A DNA stretch of 64,000 nucleotides from Sarcomyxa edulis. Lineage: Eukaryota > Basidiomycota > Agaricomycetes > Agaricales > Mycenaceae. Positions within the stretch are counted from its first letter, which is position 1; each line of letters begins with the position of its first letter. Where the stretch lies: contig QUOL01000012.1 in NCBI GenBank assembly GCA_009761415.1, positions 821,001 through 885,000 on the forward strand. The letters are read 5' to 3'. Under the pieces are notes generated by a model. It searched no databases and was not told the DNA's origin. It saw only the letters and a program-made list of their open reading frames with translations. Made by a program: the position numbers and the translations under genes. Positions 33,998 to 46,200 of the stretch are shown piece by piece.

Positions 33998-35898
33998 ATG
34001 TCTCACGTTGTTATTAAAGCTCTACCTTTCACGACTCGCGTCACCCACGGCGCACAACATATCTTAGCTCGTGACCAGGCCCGCGCTCGCAAGCTCCTCG
34101 CTGGTTTGCACCCGCACGGACCCGTCGCATTCCATGAGGCTAGAAGGAGACGTCACCATCATCACGAACATAAACACGAAACTTCGCCAAGTGTCCCGAC
34201 TGAACCTGATAACCAGGGTGGTAGCGCATCTGCGGGCGACTCGATTGATGTTACTGACGCTGGTACGTGTATCAGTTTTGCAAGAAACGCTACAGAAGAA
34301 CTGACAGTCTCATCCAGGTGTCACGTACACCATGTCCGTTGGTGTAGGCGACCCAGCCACTCAATACACCCTTCTCATCGATACAGGTTTGTCCTTGTCA
34401 TTCCGTAGCCGTTGGAGTTCCTCACTGCATTTATGTTAGGGAGTTCCAACACCTGGGTCGGCGCTGACAAGAAGTACACCCCTACCTCCACTAGCAAGAG
34501 CACTCGCAAGGCCGTCGTACGTACTGACATGCTAGCTCAGCCAAAGCAACTTATTAATGGTCATCTCAGAACGTCAGCTATGGATCGGGTTCATTCTCTG
34601 GAACTGAATGTAGGGAATGTGTTCACTCTTTCAGCTATACACAATTGACAAAACCTGTACCTCAGACACGGACCAAGTCACTTTGGGGCCTGGCGTGGTC
34701 ATTCAAAATCAATCCATCGGTGTAGCCTCCTCTGCTCAAGGCTTTAATGATGTTGACGGAATTCTTGGGTATGTTGTATCGATCTTTCTCTGAATTTTGA
34801 TACTGACAATACTTCTACGACACGACTGTACAGAATAGGCCCGGTTGATCTGACTAGCAGTACGTCCAGTTCATAGTCTGTGCACTCCACACTTTCAAAC
34901 CCTTTGATGACTTCTTGCAGGCACTGTCTCCGGCACCTCGAGTGTACCGACCGTCACGGATAATCTTTTGGCCCAGAAGACAATCACCACTGAGTCTATC
35001 GGTATCTCGTACATTCCAAGCACTACGAGCAGTCAAGTAGCGAACGGGGAGCTTACCTTTGGTGGTACCGATTCCTCCAAGTCCGCTTGATTATCTTTTT
35101 CAGGTGTTTCGCCATCACTGACACGATTGTGTAAAGGTTTACTGGCGACCTCAGCTTTGTGCCCCTCACCAAGACGTCGCCTGCTAACAGTTACTGGGGA
35201 GTTGACCAGGACCTTACTTATGGATCAGACACTACCCTGTTGAGCGGCTCCGCAGGAATTCTTGACACTGGAACCACTCTTTTGATGATCGCAACTGGTG
35301 CGTCTTACAAAGATTTCGATGAAACAAGCGAGCTTACTCTCTTGGCCATTACAGATGCGTTCAAGGCTTACGAGAAAGCAACTGGCGCAAAGATGGATCA
35401 GTAAGTGCTTTTGTCACTTTCCATTCTTCTGCGTGTTGATTCCGATATTGGCTTTTACAGGACGACCGGCCTACTCACCGTTACCGAAGAGCAGTTTGAA
35501 AACATGCAGAGCTTGTTCTTCCAAATCGGTTCCGTCAGTACAGTCCCTCTGTCTCGAGTCGTTTTATGGATACTGATTCGTCACGCGAAACTTGGACTTA
35601 TTTAGGTCACCTACGAGCTCACCGCTAACGCTCAGATCTGGCCTCGTGCCCTGAACAGCACCCTTGGAGGAGAGGACAACAAGATTTACCTCGTCACTGC
35701 CGACTTGGGCAGTGACAGTGGGTCGGGTCTCGATTTCATCAGTATGTAACAGCACCCTTCCATTCATTTGGTTCATCCTCTCACATCTACGCCATAGACG
35801 GATTCGCCTTTTTGCAGCGTTTCTACAGCGTCTACGACACGACCAACTCACAGATCGGACTTGCTACCACCGAGTTCACCAATGCGACTACTAACTGA
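33998..35898 (+). CDS. Aspartic protease, pepsin family A1 (polyporopepsin-like)
   Basis: The protein starts MSHVVIKALPFTTRVTHGAQ, then ARDQARARKLLAG, which resembles the propeptide of mushroom A1 proteases. A His/Arg-rich stretch and GDSIDVTDAG follow. The catalytic lobes show LLIDTGSSNTWVGADKKY (first Asp) and AGILDTGTTLLMIATDAF (second Asp). The flap region has SYGSGSFSGTE-like sequence around 34570-34605. It ends GFAFLQRFYSVYDTTNSQIG and LATTEFTNATTN at the TGA at 35896-35898. Both catalytic aspartates are intact. No signal peptide is visible at the chosen ATG. The small upstream frame at 33867 does not supply one. The enzyme may therefore be vacuolar or cytosolic, or a first exon may be missing. 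Several short introns were followed by frame. Confidence 0.87.
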
Positions 35899-36172
35899 GT
35901 TAGATAATCGGGTCGCGAATCACTATCTACGGCGTACTATTGGGTGGCTATTGGTGGGACTCACTGGCATGACGGACTTTCTGGATCATTATTGTTTGAC
36001 AAAGTAGTATACTTGATGTGTTTTGGACGTGTATACCATACCATATGACTTATCAGTGCCTTCGGACTTGATTTGGACTCTAGTTCAGTTATCAGGATGT
36101 CCTCGAGACATTAGCCTTGAAGCTTGAAGTTTCATTGCGAAGGCATTTTACAATCAACCCCCACATACACTA

Positions 36173-37448
36173 TCATAATCTCGCAGTCTTCTGCCCTCTT
36201 TGGAGATTCACTTCTATCGGGATCGTCAACGCCATCTGGGTAGCAATAGCTAGACAGACTTGCTTATCCCTCCATCCCTCACTCACATTCCCCTCACCGA
36301 TATTCCGAGGCGCGGTCCAAACTTCGACATAAGCGTCATGCCTTCCTTGCGGATCGTTTAGAAATCGACCCGATGAGTAGACTCCAACCGTGCGAGTAGC
36401 ATGATCGGGCGATGAGGGTATGGGAAACTTGAACTATTTCGCGAGTCAATTAGTAGTAGCAAGCAACAATAGAGGGAAAGTACTTGAGCACCTCGATCGA
36501 TAGAGCCATGGTAGGGAACCAGCTGATGGGAAATTAGAGGAGTTTGCAGATAAGTATATCCGTGCCCCCTCACCTAGTGGTCAAGCCGATACGTTCACTC
36601 TTAGGCAAAAGCTGAGGAAGGTTCCGAAAGATGTCTACCAGGAAAGCTAACGAGGGAGTTGTGATCCTTTCGCCTATATCGATAAACTCAAACCAGGCAG
36701 CCCATTCTAATCCTCCTCCTCCGACCGTATCGCTATCGGTTCGATTAACACCGTCTATTTCGTTTTTGAGTAATACAGTAGGATCGTCGGCCCATCTAAC
36801 GTGAGGATTGAATACCCAAGTTGACACCATGGGGACGACGGATGCTTGGGAAGGATGTGAATACAGAGGGATACGTCGCGCATAGCGAGAAGGTGGAGTG
36901 ATTGTAAGACGCAGACCTGGGCCATCTGACGAAGGTGCAAGGACACCGAAGATGATATGCGTTGTGATATTCACCTGTCCCTGTGTATTTTCGAGAGTCA
37001 ATAACGCAGAGACGCAAAGATATGATAGATAGATGGATTACCTCCTGCAGGAGCTCAGCTACGATATTTGAGAAGCTTCGACCAGTCTTCAATGTCCGCA
37101 CACGGACTCTAAAAGGGGCGATAGAGCTTGTACGTAGATATTGTGCAGTAACATGGATTGGATCGTGGTGTCTTTTGGTAGACTGATATCCTATGCATGC
37201 CTCTAGGATCAAGGCCAACAAATAACCTATCGAATAACATTCGAATTTGAGTTATGTCCGTGTGCGAAGCCAACAAAGTGCGCGCACCTCCATTGGGGAC
37301 ACTGCAAGCGATAATTCAAGACTGCCCAGTACTGGCGACGTGTAGAAGCAATAACTTACGCGCCGACGGTCCAGTCTGCGTCGATCTTCCCAGTGTAAAG
37401 ACCCTCGGACACGTAGGAGACCTGAGTAGCTTTAGAAAAGGGTGCCAT
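36173..37448 (-). CDS. Thioesterase-like (hot-dog, acyl-CoA thioesterase) protein
   Basis: The ATG at 37448 begins MAPFSKATQVSYVSEGLYTG, followed by KIDADWTVGAVPNGGY, the usual first hot-dog strand and helix of fungal thioesterase-like proteins. Next come VLALILEACIGYQ, HVTAQYLRTSSIAPFRVRVR and TLKTGRSFSNIVAELLQEGQ. Then come the middle region with WAAWFEFIDIGERITTPSLA and, after two introns, SWFPTMALSIEFKFPIPS. The final part, GVYSSGRFLNDPQGRHDAYV, VEVWTAPRN and LAIATQMALTIP, belongs to the second hot-dog half. The stop TGA is at 36173-36175. The protein is a double hot-dog of about 330 residues. Members hydrolyse acyl-CoA or act in unknown pathways; the substrate is unknown. It is transcribed in the same direction as the PL14-like gene but is not known to be co-regulated. 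Confidence 0.78.
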
Positions 37449-37728
37449 TCGTATCAAGTGATGATCGACGACGGTAGTACTTTCTACGGCGGTCCCAATA
37501 CACGTGAGATCGATGCTATCTGGGAATGTTGACGAAAGACGTGCGAAGCCAATGCGAAGCACTTCGAAGTTTGAGTCAAGGGCGGACGTTGGATCGCATG
37601 TTTGGCTACAAGGGAATTAGCAAACTAGTAACGACCGTGTCAAGATCTGCCAAGCATCTCCTTCTAGTTCCGTGAAAGTTCAAGAAATTGAGACCTAGTA
37701 TCAAGTATTCCTAGTCACGCAACATGGA

Positions 37729-38851
37729 CTATCTTAAGGTTGTCCCCGTCACGACCCCCGTAATATCTGCAAACCAAGCTCTTTGGTCCCGCGGAGAAGC
37801 CCAGTCAGACGTATGACCTGCGAGAATAAATGTTGAATAAATTAATCGGGGGAGTGAAGAAGTCATCAACGCACCTCCGAAGAATGTCTGGAAGTGCATA
37901 CCACCGATTCTACCCTCTCCATCTGATGACTGGGTGGGTTTATCGCGCAAGAGTAGACCCACGACGCGTATGACAGAAACACCGTTTATGTATACTTCCA
38001 TCTCACCTGAAACGAATGAAAGTCAGGATGAATGAGATATTCAAGATAGGTAAACACACCATTAGGTTCATTCGCATCCACATCATTCAACTTAACGCGT
38101 ATCGCGACCCCCGCCCATTTCCCAACAGCTTCCTGCAAAGTAAACGCACCTCTACCAACCGAAAACCCATAATCAGGATTCTGTTTCGAGACGGGAGGTA
38201 CACCGAGGAGTATAGACGTGTTGGTAGGCGTGATAGGAATATAAGAGTACAGCTCTCCGACTCCCTTGGGTCGCCACATTGGCCGAAGGTTGAAACATTT
38301 ACATCGATCGGTCTGTCTTCCACCCGTGCATTTATACGCGTAGTCACCTACACCGCCGACTGTATTCTAGACTGCTGAGTACAAGTGCTGAGCCTCCGAG
38401 GCGAGGAAGGGATCTCGAAAACGAACTCACAGATACCGGGTAATTTCCCACCTTTTGCCCACATCCATCCGTCCTCTAGCATGATTCTATAACTGAGCAC
38501 GACTTCCTTCGTCTGCGGGTCTTTCAGCATAGCTGCGAAGAATGGTGGTCCGGAAAGGTAGAAACCGAATCCTCCGGGTGATGGTGCGGTTGGGTTGATG
38601 CTCCCTTGTGGATAAGATGCTTCCCATGCTCTACTTGGCGGTGGGATATGTAGCGGTCCAGGACCTGATTCAGCGGAGGGGGGAGGCGGAGTGACGAGCG
38701 GGTGGGATGTACGGGAAGATATTCCATGGACACCTAATGCTTTGTCGTCGAATGAGACCAGTTTGAGGTTCGAGTAGTGTGATGGGAGGGTAGGACATGT
38801 CGTGAATCCGGAATGGAAGGTCGTGACGGGGAGAAGCTGTGAAATACTCAT
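37729..38851 (-). CDS. Polysaccharide lyase family 14-like protein
   Basis: From the ATG at 38851 the protein reads MSISQLLPVTTFHSGFTT, then FDDKALGVHGISSRTSHPLV. It continues through GFGFYLSGPPFFAAMLKD and VVLSYRIMLEDGWMWAKGGK. After introns come RPMWRPKGVGELYSYIPITP, NPDYGFSVGRGAFTLQEAVG, KWAGVAIRVKLNDVDANEPN and GEMEVYINGVSVI. It ends IGGMHFQTFFGGHTSDWASP and FADITGVV. The set of WRP-x-G-x-GE-x-Y, Y-G-x-S-x-GRG, the R-x-x-LND strand and FQTFFGGH is the core of the PL14 jelly-roll of fungal glucuronan/alginate lyase-like proteins. No signal peptide is evident at this start. That would make it intracellular, or a first exon may be missing. The substrate is inferred only from family. Confidence 0.72.
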
Positions 38852-38970
38852 GGTGGTCGCGAAACAGGTGAGTGTTTACTGATCGACGGACTCGGAATCG
38901 AGCCGGAGAATTCTGATCATTCCCAAATTCTTGATTTCGTTTCCATATTATATTTCGTACATGTACAATA

Positions 38971-40335
38971 CTAGTTTTCTGTACACTTAGACCTCAACAC
39001 TCTCGCCCGATCCAACAACGCATCCGCCTCCAGATAACACCCCTTCAACCACCGATTCGTCTCCCCTTCCTTCAACTTCACCTCCCCCTCGATATCATGG
39101 AACGCCGTCCTCGAATGCAGCACGCGACGATTATCAAATAACACCGCATCCCCTTCTTTCAAAGTATACTTGAACGTCCTATCCGGTTCATTCAATAATT
39201 GGGCAAATCGCCCAAGGGCTGGGTAGAACTCGCGTGGAGTGGTGAGTGGGAGAGGAGCTTGGAATGGGGGTGAGTAGTTGATGTGGTCGATTGCGTCTTG
39301 GTTTGTACTTGCATCAGGAGGCGAAGAGGAAGACGGGGTGAATGGCGAGGGGTCAGATAGCTGGATGGTAGGGTGTTCGTAGTGGAGATGATGTCCGTCA
39401 TTTATGTAGTGGAATGCCACTGGGGTGGATGAGAGGACCTTGAACTTGGAAGGATAGTTGCTACGTAGAATGGAAGCCACATCCAACGCGTCTACGAAGA
39501 CCGACGTACCACCCGTAACCCGATTACGGAGACAGTGGAGGATCTGGTACCGAGGCGGGTGTTGGAAATACCTTTGGTGGACAGATCGATTTCTCGGCTT
39601 GAAGCACAATGCGGTTGGTACTCACAGTAAATCCATATGCATACCAAGGTCAAGATTGGTGTAGGCGATGTTACGGCTATTCTGAAGGTTCTTGACATTC
39701 CACACTTGACCGTAGAACGTTTCCCGAATTTCGCCAAACCTCCCAGCCAGGGTCCGGAGCTCGCAATTCTCGTCTGTTGTGTCCTCGTTGGGAACACCAG
39801 TCACGAAGAGGATACCGTAACGAGTTAGCTGTGTGATGGCAGCTAACAGCCCGGATGGCGTTTCGAGAGATTTATAGGAAAGGTAGAGGTTAGAGACTTT
39901 AGCAAGAATAGACGCGTTCCAACGTTCCTGAAGCACATCTTTATGGAAAGCAAAGACGTTGGATGGGGAGGAATACCGTTCGAGAAAGGATCTGGGGTAA
40001 ATTGATTTATGGCCAGTGTTCCATTCTATACTCAATCCTTCGTCGATCACTTTGACACCTCCGGGAACTGGTTCGACGTCGAGGGGAATGTCAGATGTTG
40101 CGTGTAATTTTTGAGATGTGGATGGATGGACACAATCGGGCGATTGACAGGAATCGCGTAACCATATGTATGGGAAAGAGGTGTTTAGGGAATGTACGGT
40201 GACCGATGAGTTGTTGTAAGATAGAAAGGTCCAAGATCGCTGCCCTCTAGGTTTTCTGAACCCCCAGTGGGTTGCAGATAGGCGAGAGAGGGAATAAATA
40301 TTTGAAGATTTGCAGGTGAGCAATGAGAAGGACAT
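38971..40335 (-). CDS. Gamma-butyrobetaine/trimethyllysine dioxygenase-like Fe(II)/2-oxoglutarate oxygenase
   Basis: Two exons joined in frame near 39571-39621 encode about 438 residues. The N-terminus (MSFSLLTCKSSNIYSLSRLS, then RKPRGQRSWTFLSY) is basic and could be a mitochondrial presequence. It is followed by the BBOX/TMLH zinc-binding region, YIWLRDSCQSPDCVHPSTSQ. Here one of the three usual clustered cysteines is replaced by serine. The catalytic part has GILFVTGVPNEDTTDENCEL and the metal H-x-D in LDLGMHMDLL. It continues with YQILHCLRNRVTGGTSVFVD and the distal His/Arg in FDNRRVLHSRTAF. It ends DALLDRARVL. These enzymes hydroxylate gamma-butyrobetaine or trimethyllysine in carnitine synthesis; which of the two cannot be told here. 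A Ser/Pro insert between the metal motifs is unusual. The gene is divergent from the DHHC gene. Confidence 0.85.
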
Positions 40336-40619
40336 GGTCGCTAATCAAGTTGCTCTGAAGCAATATTTCTACTTCAAGTTCCTACGTGCAAGAAGAGAAG
40401 AAGGGTCAGCCGAACAGAACTCGAAGAGAAGAACCGTCACTTTGCTTGAACTTTGGATGTATAAAATTCCAACATGAAGAGCCAACGAAGAGCTCCGTAT
40501 AAACGGGGCGTGGGTAGGCGCGCCTGACATCCCGACATATTTCGCACAGCTGACGACGGCCGGCCTATTCTTGATGGGTATCTCTCAACATTCTTGACAC
40601 TGGTTTTCTCTTTTTCTTC
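40336..40619. promoter_or_regulatory. Shared divergent promoter, dioxygenase and DHHC genes
   Basis: Only 284 bases separate the two start codons, so the upstream elements of both genes must overlap. The segment contains a GC-rich ggcgcgcctg near 40518 and pyrimidine-rich tttctctttttcttc directly before the DHHC start. Confidence 0.5.
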
Positions 40620-42019
40620 ATGCTAATGCCGCCAACGACACCCTATCTACACTTTGATATCGCGACTTCACCCCAATCCACGTCCACCAACGATCATGAC
40701 GTCCCCGAACCTCGACGGAAACCGTGGTACATGTACTTGCCTCTATGTGGGACAATAATCCTCATATTGGCACCACACCCTTCACTGCTCTTTGTTCTCG
40801 TAAAATATCATCTACAAACTCTACATAAACCAGCCGTCTTTGCTGTACATCTTCTTGTGACATACTCCCTCACTTTCTTGGCGTTCTCATCTCTCATTCT
40901 ATGTGTTGCTCGCGACCCAGGTCCTGTTGTCCTGGATAAATCGCGTACTGAGGATGACGAGGATGTCGGACTCACCGAGGCACTGATGGGGCCCCCTGAC
41001 GATTTTTCTGCACCTGGAAAATGGTGCGGTAGATGCTGGGTACGTCTTCTGTCATGTCAGACTATTGTAAGGTTACAATATGACTCAAAGCAGCGTTCAG
41101 GCTCCTAAACCGGAGAGAACTCATCACTGTTCCTCATGTGGTCGTTGCGTATTGAAGATGGGTGAGTGTAGTATAGTCGCGCCGCATGTGCACTTCAATG
41201 ACCCCAAAAACCCGCGCATATCAGACCATCACTGTCCGTGGATTGCATCAAAATGCATCGGACATAGAACATACCCTGCCTTTGTTCATTTTCTTATCTC
41301 TGTCACGCTTCTAGCTACGTATATTGCTGGAATTTCGATATCTGCTCTTTGGTTTGCTTTTAACAATCCTATCGCCGTCGTAAGTCCCGTGTCTACCTTA
41401 TTGACCCCCATGCTCACAATCACCGACTCCAGGATGAAAATCTTCCTATCCACGAACTATTCCTCGCCTTCGATGGCATAGTCTTTTCCCTTGTGGTCGG
41501 GTCATTCTGTGCGTGGCACTTGTATCTTGTATCGTACGTTTCTTCCTTCCAATTCTCAAGAGCCTCTTGCGGACTTATGCACGATTTCAGAACAAATCAG
41601 ACAACAGTGGAAAACCTGTCTCCATTTGTTCTCTTGCGACATCTACCTCCATTACCATCCTCAGCGACTAGCTATCGCTTCTCAGATCCTCCATTAGAGC
41701 ATGAACTGTCTTATCCCCAACGTCGATTGGTACAACACGCTCATGGTCATATAAGATTGTATGATGTAGGCTGGCGCAAAAACTGGGCACAAGTATTCGG
41801 CTGGCATAAACAGTGGGGTTGGGTGTACAGACTTGTATGTGGAGGCGGACAGTAAGTCCGTGGCGCACGGGTCATCCTTTTCATGTCTTGTTCATTGGTG
41901 GAGTACTGAAATGCTCTTACAGGATGGGCGATGGAAAATCATACCCTCGTAACCCACGTGCCGACGAGCTTTTAGCTCGCCTTGCCAGGGACTTGGTCAA
42001 TATGGACAAGGACACCTGA
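40620..42019 (+). CDS. DHHC-type protein S-palmitoyltransferase
   Basis: DHHC enzymes attach palmitate to cysteines of membrane-bound proteins. The protein has two N-terminal membrane spans (LPLCGTIILILAPHPSLLFV and AVHLLVTYSLTFLAFSSLIL) followed by the DPG motif in VARDPGPVVL. The zinc-binding cysteine-rich domain runs WCGRCWAPKPERTHHCSSCG, RCVLKMDHHCPWIASKCIGH. An intron splits the aspartate codon of DHHC itself (ATG G, then AC CAT). Two more spans follow (LISVTLLATYIAGISISALW and LAFDGIVFSLVVGSFCAWHL). The cytosolic tail ends SYPRNPRADELLARLARDL and NMDKDT. All catalytic residues are present. Topology is the normal four-span type. Which fungal subtype (Pfa3/Pfa4/Swf1-like) it belongs to cannot be decided from motifs alone. 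Confidence 0.88.
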
Positions 42020-43200
42020 CTCTGGACTACAGAATCTATATTCGACCAGATCTTAATATATTGCACTCTAATACTAACTCAGGTTGAGGTCCGGCGTGTT
42101 GCCCCCTCCGAGTTTTCCTCCATCTCGTGTGCGTGAATCTTGTACTCTTCTTCGTTATCCTTACCTCTGTTCGGATGCAACTCTTTCATCCGCATCGCTT
42201 AGCTAGGTACGAAGCATCGCCACAGGTCACAGACTGCTGTATTGCGTGCTATGGCGTGAACAACTCATCTGCTATACATAAGTAGGACTTGCCCATGTCG
42301 CGTATGCTCATCTATCGTTGTTCTCTCCCTTGAACTACATCAACTGACTCCGGCTCTCTCGCCTTGAGCCTCCATTCCTGGCCAACCTTGAACGTTCGAG
42401 GTACTACTTCTCGAAAGCATCTCTCTATCGTCCACGTGGGATGCTCTGGCATGCTCAGCACCTTAACAGTGATCGTTACTGGGATCCTTTCGGTCCGTGC
42501 CATAGATTGTGTATTGGTTCCGATGGATACTCCCACCCCATCCTCTATGAAGGTCTACAAAGACTCCTCCCACGTCACACCCCTTGACGTATACATTGCC
42601 TGTATCTCCGCGAAGTTTAGCAGCGTTCTGAGATGGCGTTGTCGCTCATGGGTCTTTCGATGCTCTATAAGGCGCGTCTTCATGCATAGGCTCTGAATCC
42701 TCACGCGATCCTTCGCCGACCTGATACATCTTTACCTGCTGTCTCCCGGCCGGTTCATTCATCAAAGGTTTTTCAAGACCGCGAAGGACTTCAGTCATCA
42801 CCACATGATTCATCCCCTACGTTAACGGATGTATCTTGGTAAGGCATTCCTCATCAATTTGATCTCGAATTACAGAGACGATTGTCCTATTCAGCGAAAG
42901 GCTGGTAAGAATCATGGTTCGAGATCCTCTCGAGGGAGCTCGAAGGTGGATCATTTCAAAGCATTTGCCTCTGTTTCCCTGGTGGATGTGTCATTCTACT
43001 ACGTGTTCGCCTGAGGTTCGTTCGTCCAGTCATCCGCTTGCTAGCCGGTTGCAGCGCACGTCCCTTCTCCCTTACCCCCGCTCTACATATTTAAGCCTTT
43101 CAAAAAGTAAACATTATATACGAGCTTTACACGAGCTCGACAATCCAGTGACCACTAGACGCGTATCTCTCCCCCTTTTTTTGACAATATATCTCGCAAG
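42020..43200. other. Intergenic stretch of 1.2 kb without a confident gene
   Basis: A plus-strand frame at about 42360-42600 reads protein-like sequence such as RYYFSKASLYRPRGMLWHAQ but is bounded by stops and has no start or clear splice partners. The opposite strand has a 74-codon frame in the same place. The last 120 bases before 43201 include a pyrimidine-rich tract typical of fungal promoters. I see nothing that can be named. Confidence 0.4.
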
Positions 43201-46200
43201 ATGGCCGAAATAGTAGATGTTCGCCTTGCAAACGACGCCCCAAATGTCGGGCACCCCCCTACAGATGATATTCCTCAACAAATCCTCGCCGGCCTGCTTG
43301 AACCGACGGGCGAGAAGCATCTCCCGACACTACTCTTATACGACGAGCGAGGTCTGAGGCTTTACGACGACATCACCACAACTGCCCCTGAATACTACCT
43401 CTTTGGCGCTGAAGAGGAAATTCTCAAGAACCACGCTGATGATATCGTGAGGGCGATGCATAGCGGCGGGGAGAAAGTTGGAGGCGACGATGTACAAGAT
43501 GAAGTTGTTTTGGAGCTCGGTGCAGGGTGAGCATTTCTCTTCTTTCTTCCAGTTCCCCAATATGGCTTTGGTGGCTTCGAATAGACGCCCTCCAAGTCAT
43601 CACCCCGTTATCATTGGAGGAACACTTCTCTTATTCAAATTATCTCCGTCTGATCGTGGGGAGTTGATATGAAGCATTCTAAACATTCATTTCTCACAGG
43701 GCTTTGCGTAAAACATCTCACATCTTACTAGGACTATCTCGCCTAGTACGCGAAACCACCACTCAACCTCCCATCACTTACTACGCCCTCGACTTGGAAG
43801 AACAGGAACTCAAGCGTACTCTTGCGGACATTGCTATGTCGGACATTGGTAAAGCCTTGGAAGGCAAGGTCGAGACGAAGGGTATGTGGGGAACTTACGA
43901 TGGTGGCCTCAAATTCGTCGAGCAGGGTGGACTTTTGCGGCATGCGAATATATCAGAGGCTATTCTCACTTCTTCTGAGCACATACCCAGAGATGTTTCC
44001 CCACATTCCAGTGCATCCTCTGAGAGCGATGCAACGGAACCTCATACCTCCCCGCCCTCGACTCCAGGTTCATCTCAACCGCCCTTGCACATTCTGTTCC
44101 TAGGATCGTCTCTAGGGAACTTCTCCCGCGGCGACGGTGCAGAATTCCTTCGTTCTTTGCCTCTGCGTCCTGGGTCTGGGGACACATTGCTCATTGGCTT
44201 GGATCATGATAATGGGAAGACACCCATTGAAGAAGCTTACAACGACAGAAAAGGCTACACTAAGAGGTTCATCATGAATGGGTTGAAGGCAGCAGGCAGG
44301 GCCCTTGGAGACGAGAACTTGTTCGACGAGGACAAGTGGGAATATTTCAATAAATATAACGAAACGGAACGTGCGTCGTCTTTCGTTTCCTGATATCATC
44401 TCTTACTCATTGTCACTCCTTTCTAGGCCGTCACGAGGCTTATTATAGGTCCAAACGTGCCCAAACTATACACGATCCTCTTAGCAAGAAGGAGTTATCT
44501 TTCCTCGAAGACGAACTCGTTAAAGTCGAGGAATCGTTTAAAGTTTGTCGAATCTGTTCCAACGAAATACATAGACCTAATCATACCGTTTTCCCTCTAG
44601 TTTTCGGAAGTGGATGCCTTCTCGTTGTTCACAGAGAGCAACTTGAGACCAGTTCAGCGATGGACGGATAGTTCATCGAGATATTCTCTGTGGCTTCTCG
44701 AGCGGCCTCCTTTCATGTTCCCTCTACTCTCTTCCCCCAGGGCGTGTAACAAAGCCGGAGAGCTCATCCCCGAGAAGGCTTATTCATCTTCGCCTTTTGG
44801 AGTGCCTTCACTTCAAGACTGGGAAAACATGTGAGTTTCCGACACATCCGCATCTTGCACCATTCTGATCTGTGTATTCTTAGGTGGGCGGCTTGGGATT
44901 TCATCACTTTACAAATGATTCCACCTCCAATGCTTTTCCAGAAGCCTATCAACTTGCGCCATATCTGCTTGTAACAGCTTCATGATTACTTCGTTCGTTA
45001 TTCAATTTCTGATATATCCTCTTCGTACAGGTTCTATCTAGGCCACATTCCTACGTTCCTCGATATTCATCTATCGAGACTTTTGAAGGAACCACACACT
45101 GAGCCAGACGGGTTCAAGGTCAGTCGCATCGAATCAGCGATGGCCAATTACTTACTGTGAACAATTATCTAGTACATCTTTGAGGTACATTTTGAATCTT
45201 ATTCATAGTCTCCTCGATACTCAAACAGAACATTTAGCGGGGAATTGACCCCAACGTCGACGACCCGACGCAGTGCCATGTAAGTTATCATCGTGCGCGT
45301 CTCAATATTTCAGCACGCTGAGTATGTCGTTTAGCCGCACTCTGAGGTCCCGGAGAGAGACGAGGATTGGCCCAGTCTCACCGAGATACTCCAGTTCCAG
45401 AGTCGTGTCCGTAACCGGTTGTTGAAATTGTACGAAGACATCGACCTCGGCAAACGGACAATCACAAGAAAATTTGGGCGTGTTCTGTTCATGACTTTCG
45501 AGCATGAAGCTTTGCATATCGAGGTATCGTTTTGCCTTCTTACATTGTAGCCGTCGTTAATAGACTTGCCATAATTGTCTAGACTCTGTTGTATATGCTC
45601 TTGCAACGCGCAGGATCCGGCACAGTTCCCCCTGCAGGATTTATCCAACCTCCATGGGCGTCTTTGGCGGCAAATTGGAATTCCGAGCCAGGACCTAGTT
45701 CGCCCACCGTCACCCTTGGTCCTGCTACGATTTCTCTCGGGCATGACGACCTAGAGTCCGAGGATGACGATCCTGGGAAGTCCACTGTTGTTGCAGGTCA
45801 TGAATTTGGCTGGGACAACGAGCATCCCTTGAGAGACGTCCGCGTAGAAAAGTTCAAGATCTCTTGGAGACCTGTGACCAATGGCGAGTTTTATGAGTTT
45901 TACAAAGGACGTTTAGATGGGAAAGGTAAGATCGAAACCCCTGCGAGCTGGATCGAAGACAATGGCGAGATGAAGGTATTCCAGTCAACTCTTCATGATC
46001 CAAAGGAAACTCATTGAACATCTCAATAGGTCCGCACTGTCTATGGGCCGATTGCCATGGAGGTCGCGAGTAACTGGCCAGTTCTGGCATCGTACAACGA
46101 CTTGTCGACATACGCCACAGTCAAAGGCGGTCGTATCCCGACCGAACCTGAGCTCAGACTTTTCATGGACAAGTTTGAATCCGGGTACGAAGGTGGAGCC

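Noticed and set aside
36173..38851. A secondary-metabolite or polysaccharide-use cluster (thioesterase plus PL14-like lyase)
   Set aside because: The two genes are adjacent and parallel but lack signal peptides, transporters, regulators or backbone synthases nearby, so a cluster is not supported.
42312..42536. A 74-codon minus-strand frame with charged, protein-like composition
   Set aside because: No start context, no partner exons and no family; the opposite strand has an equally long frame there.
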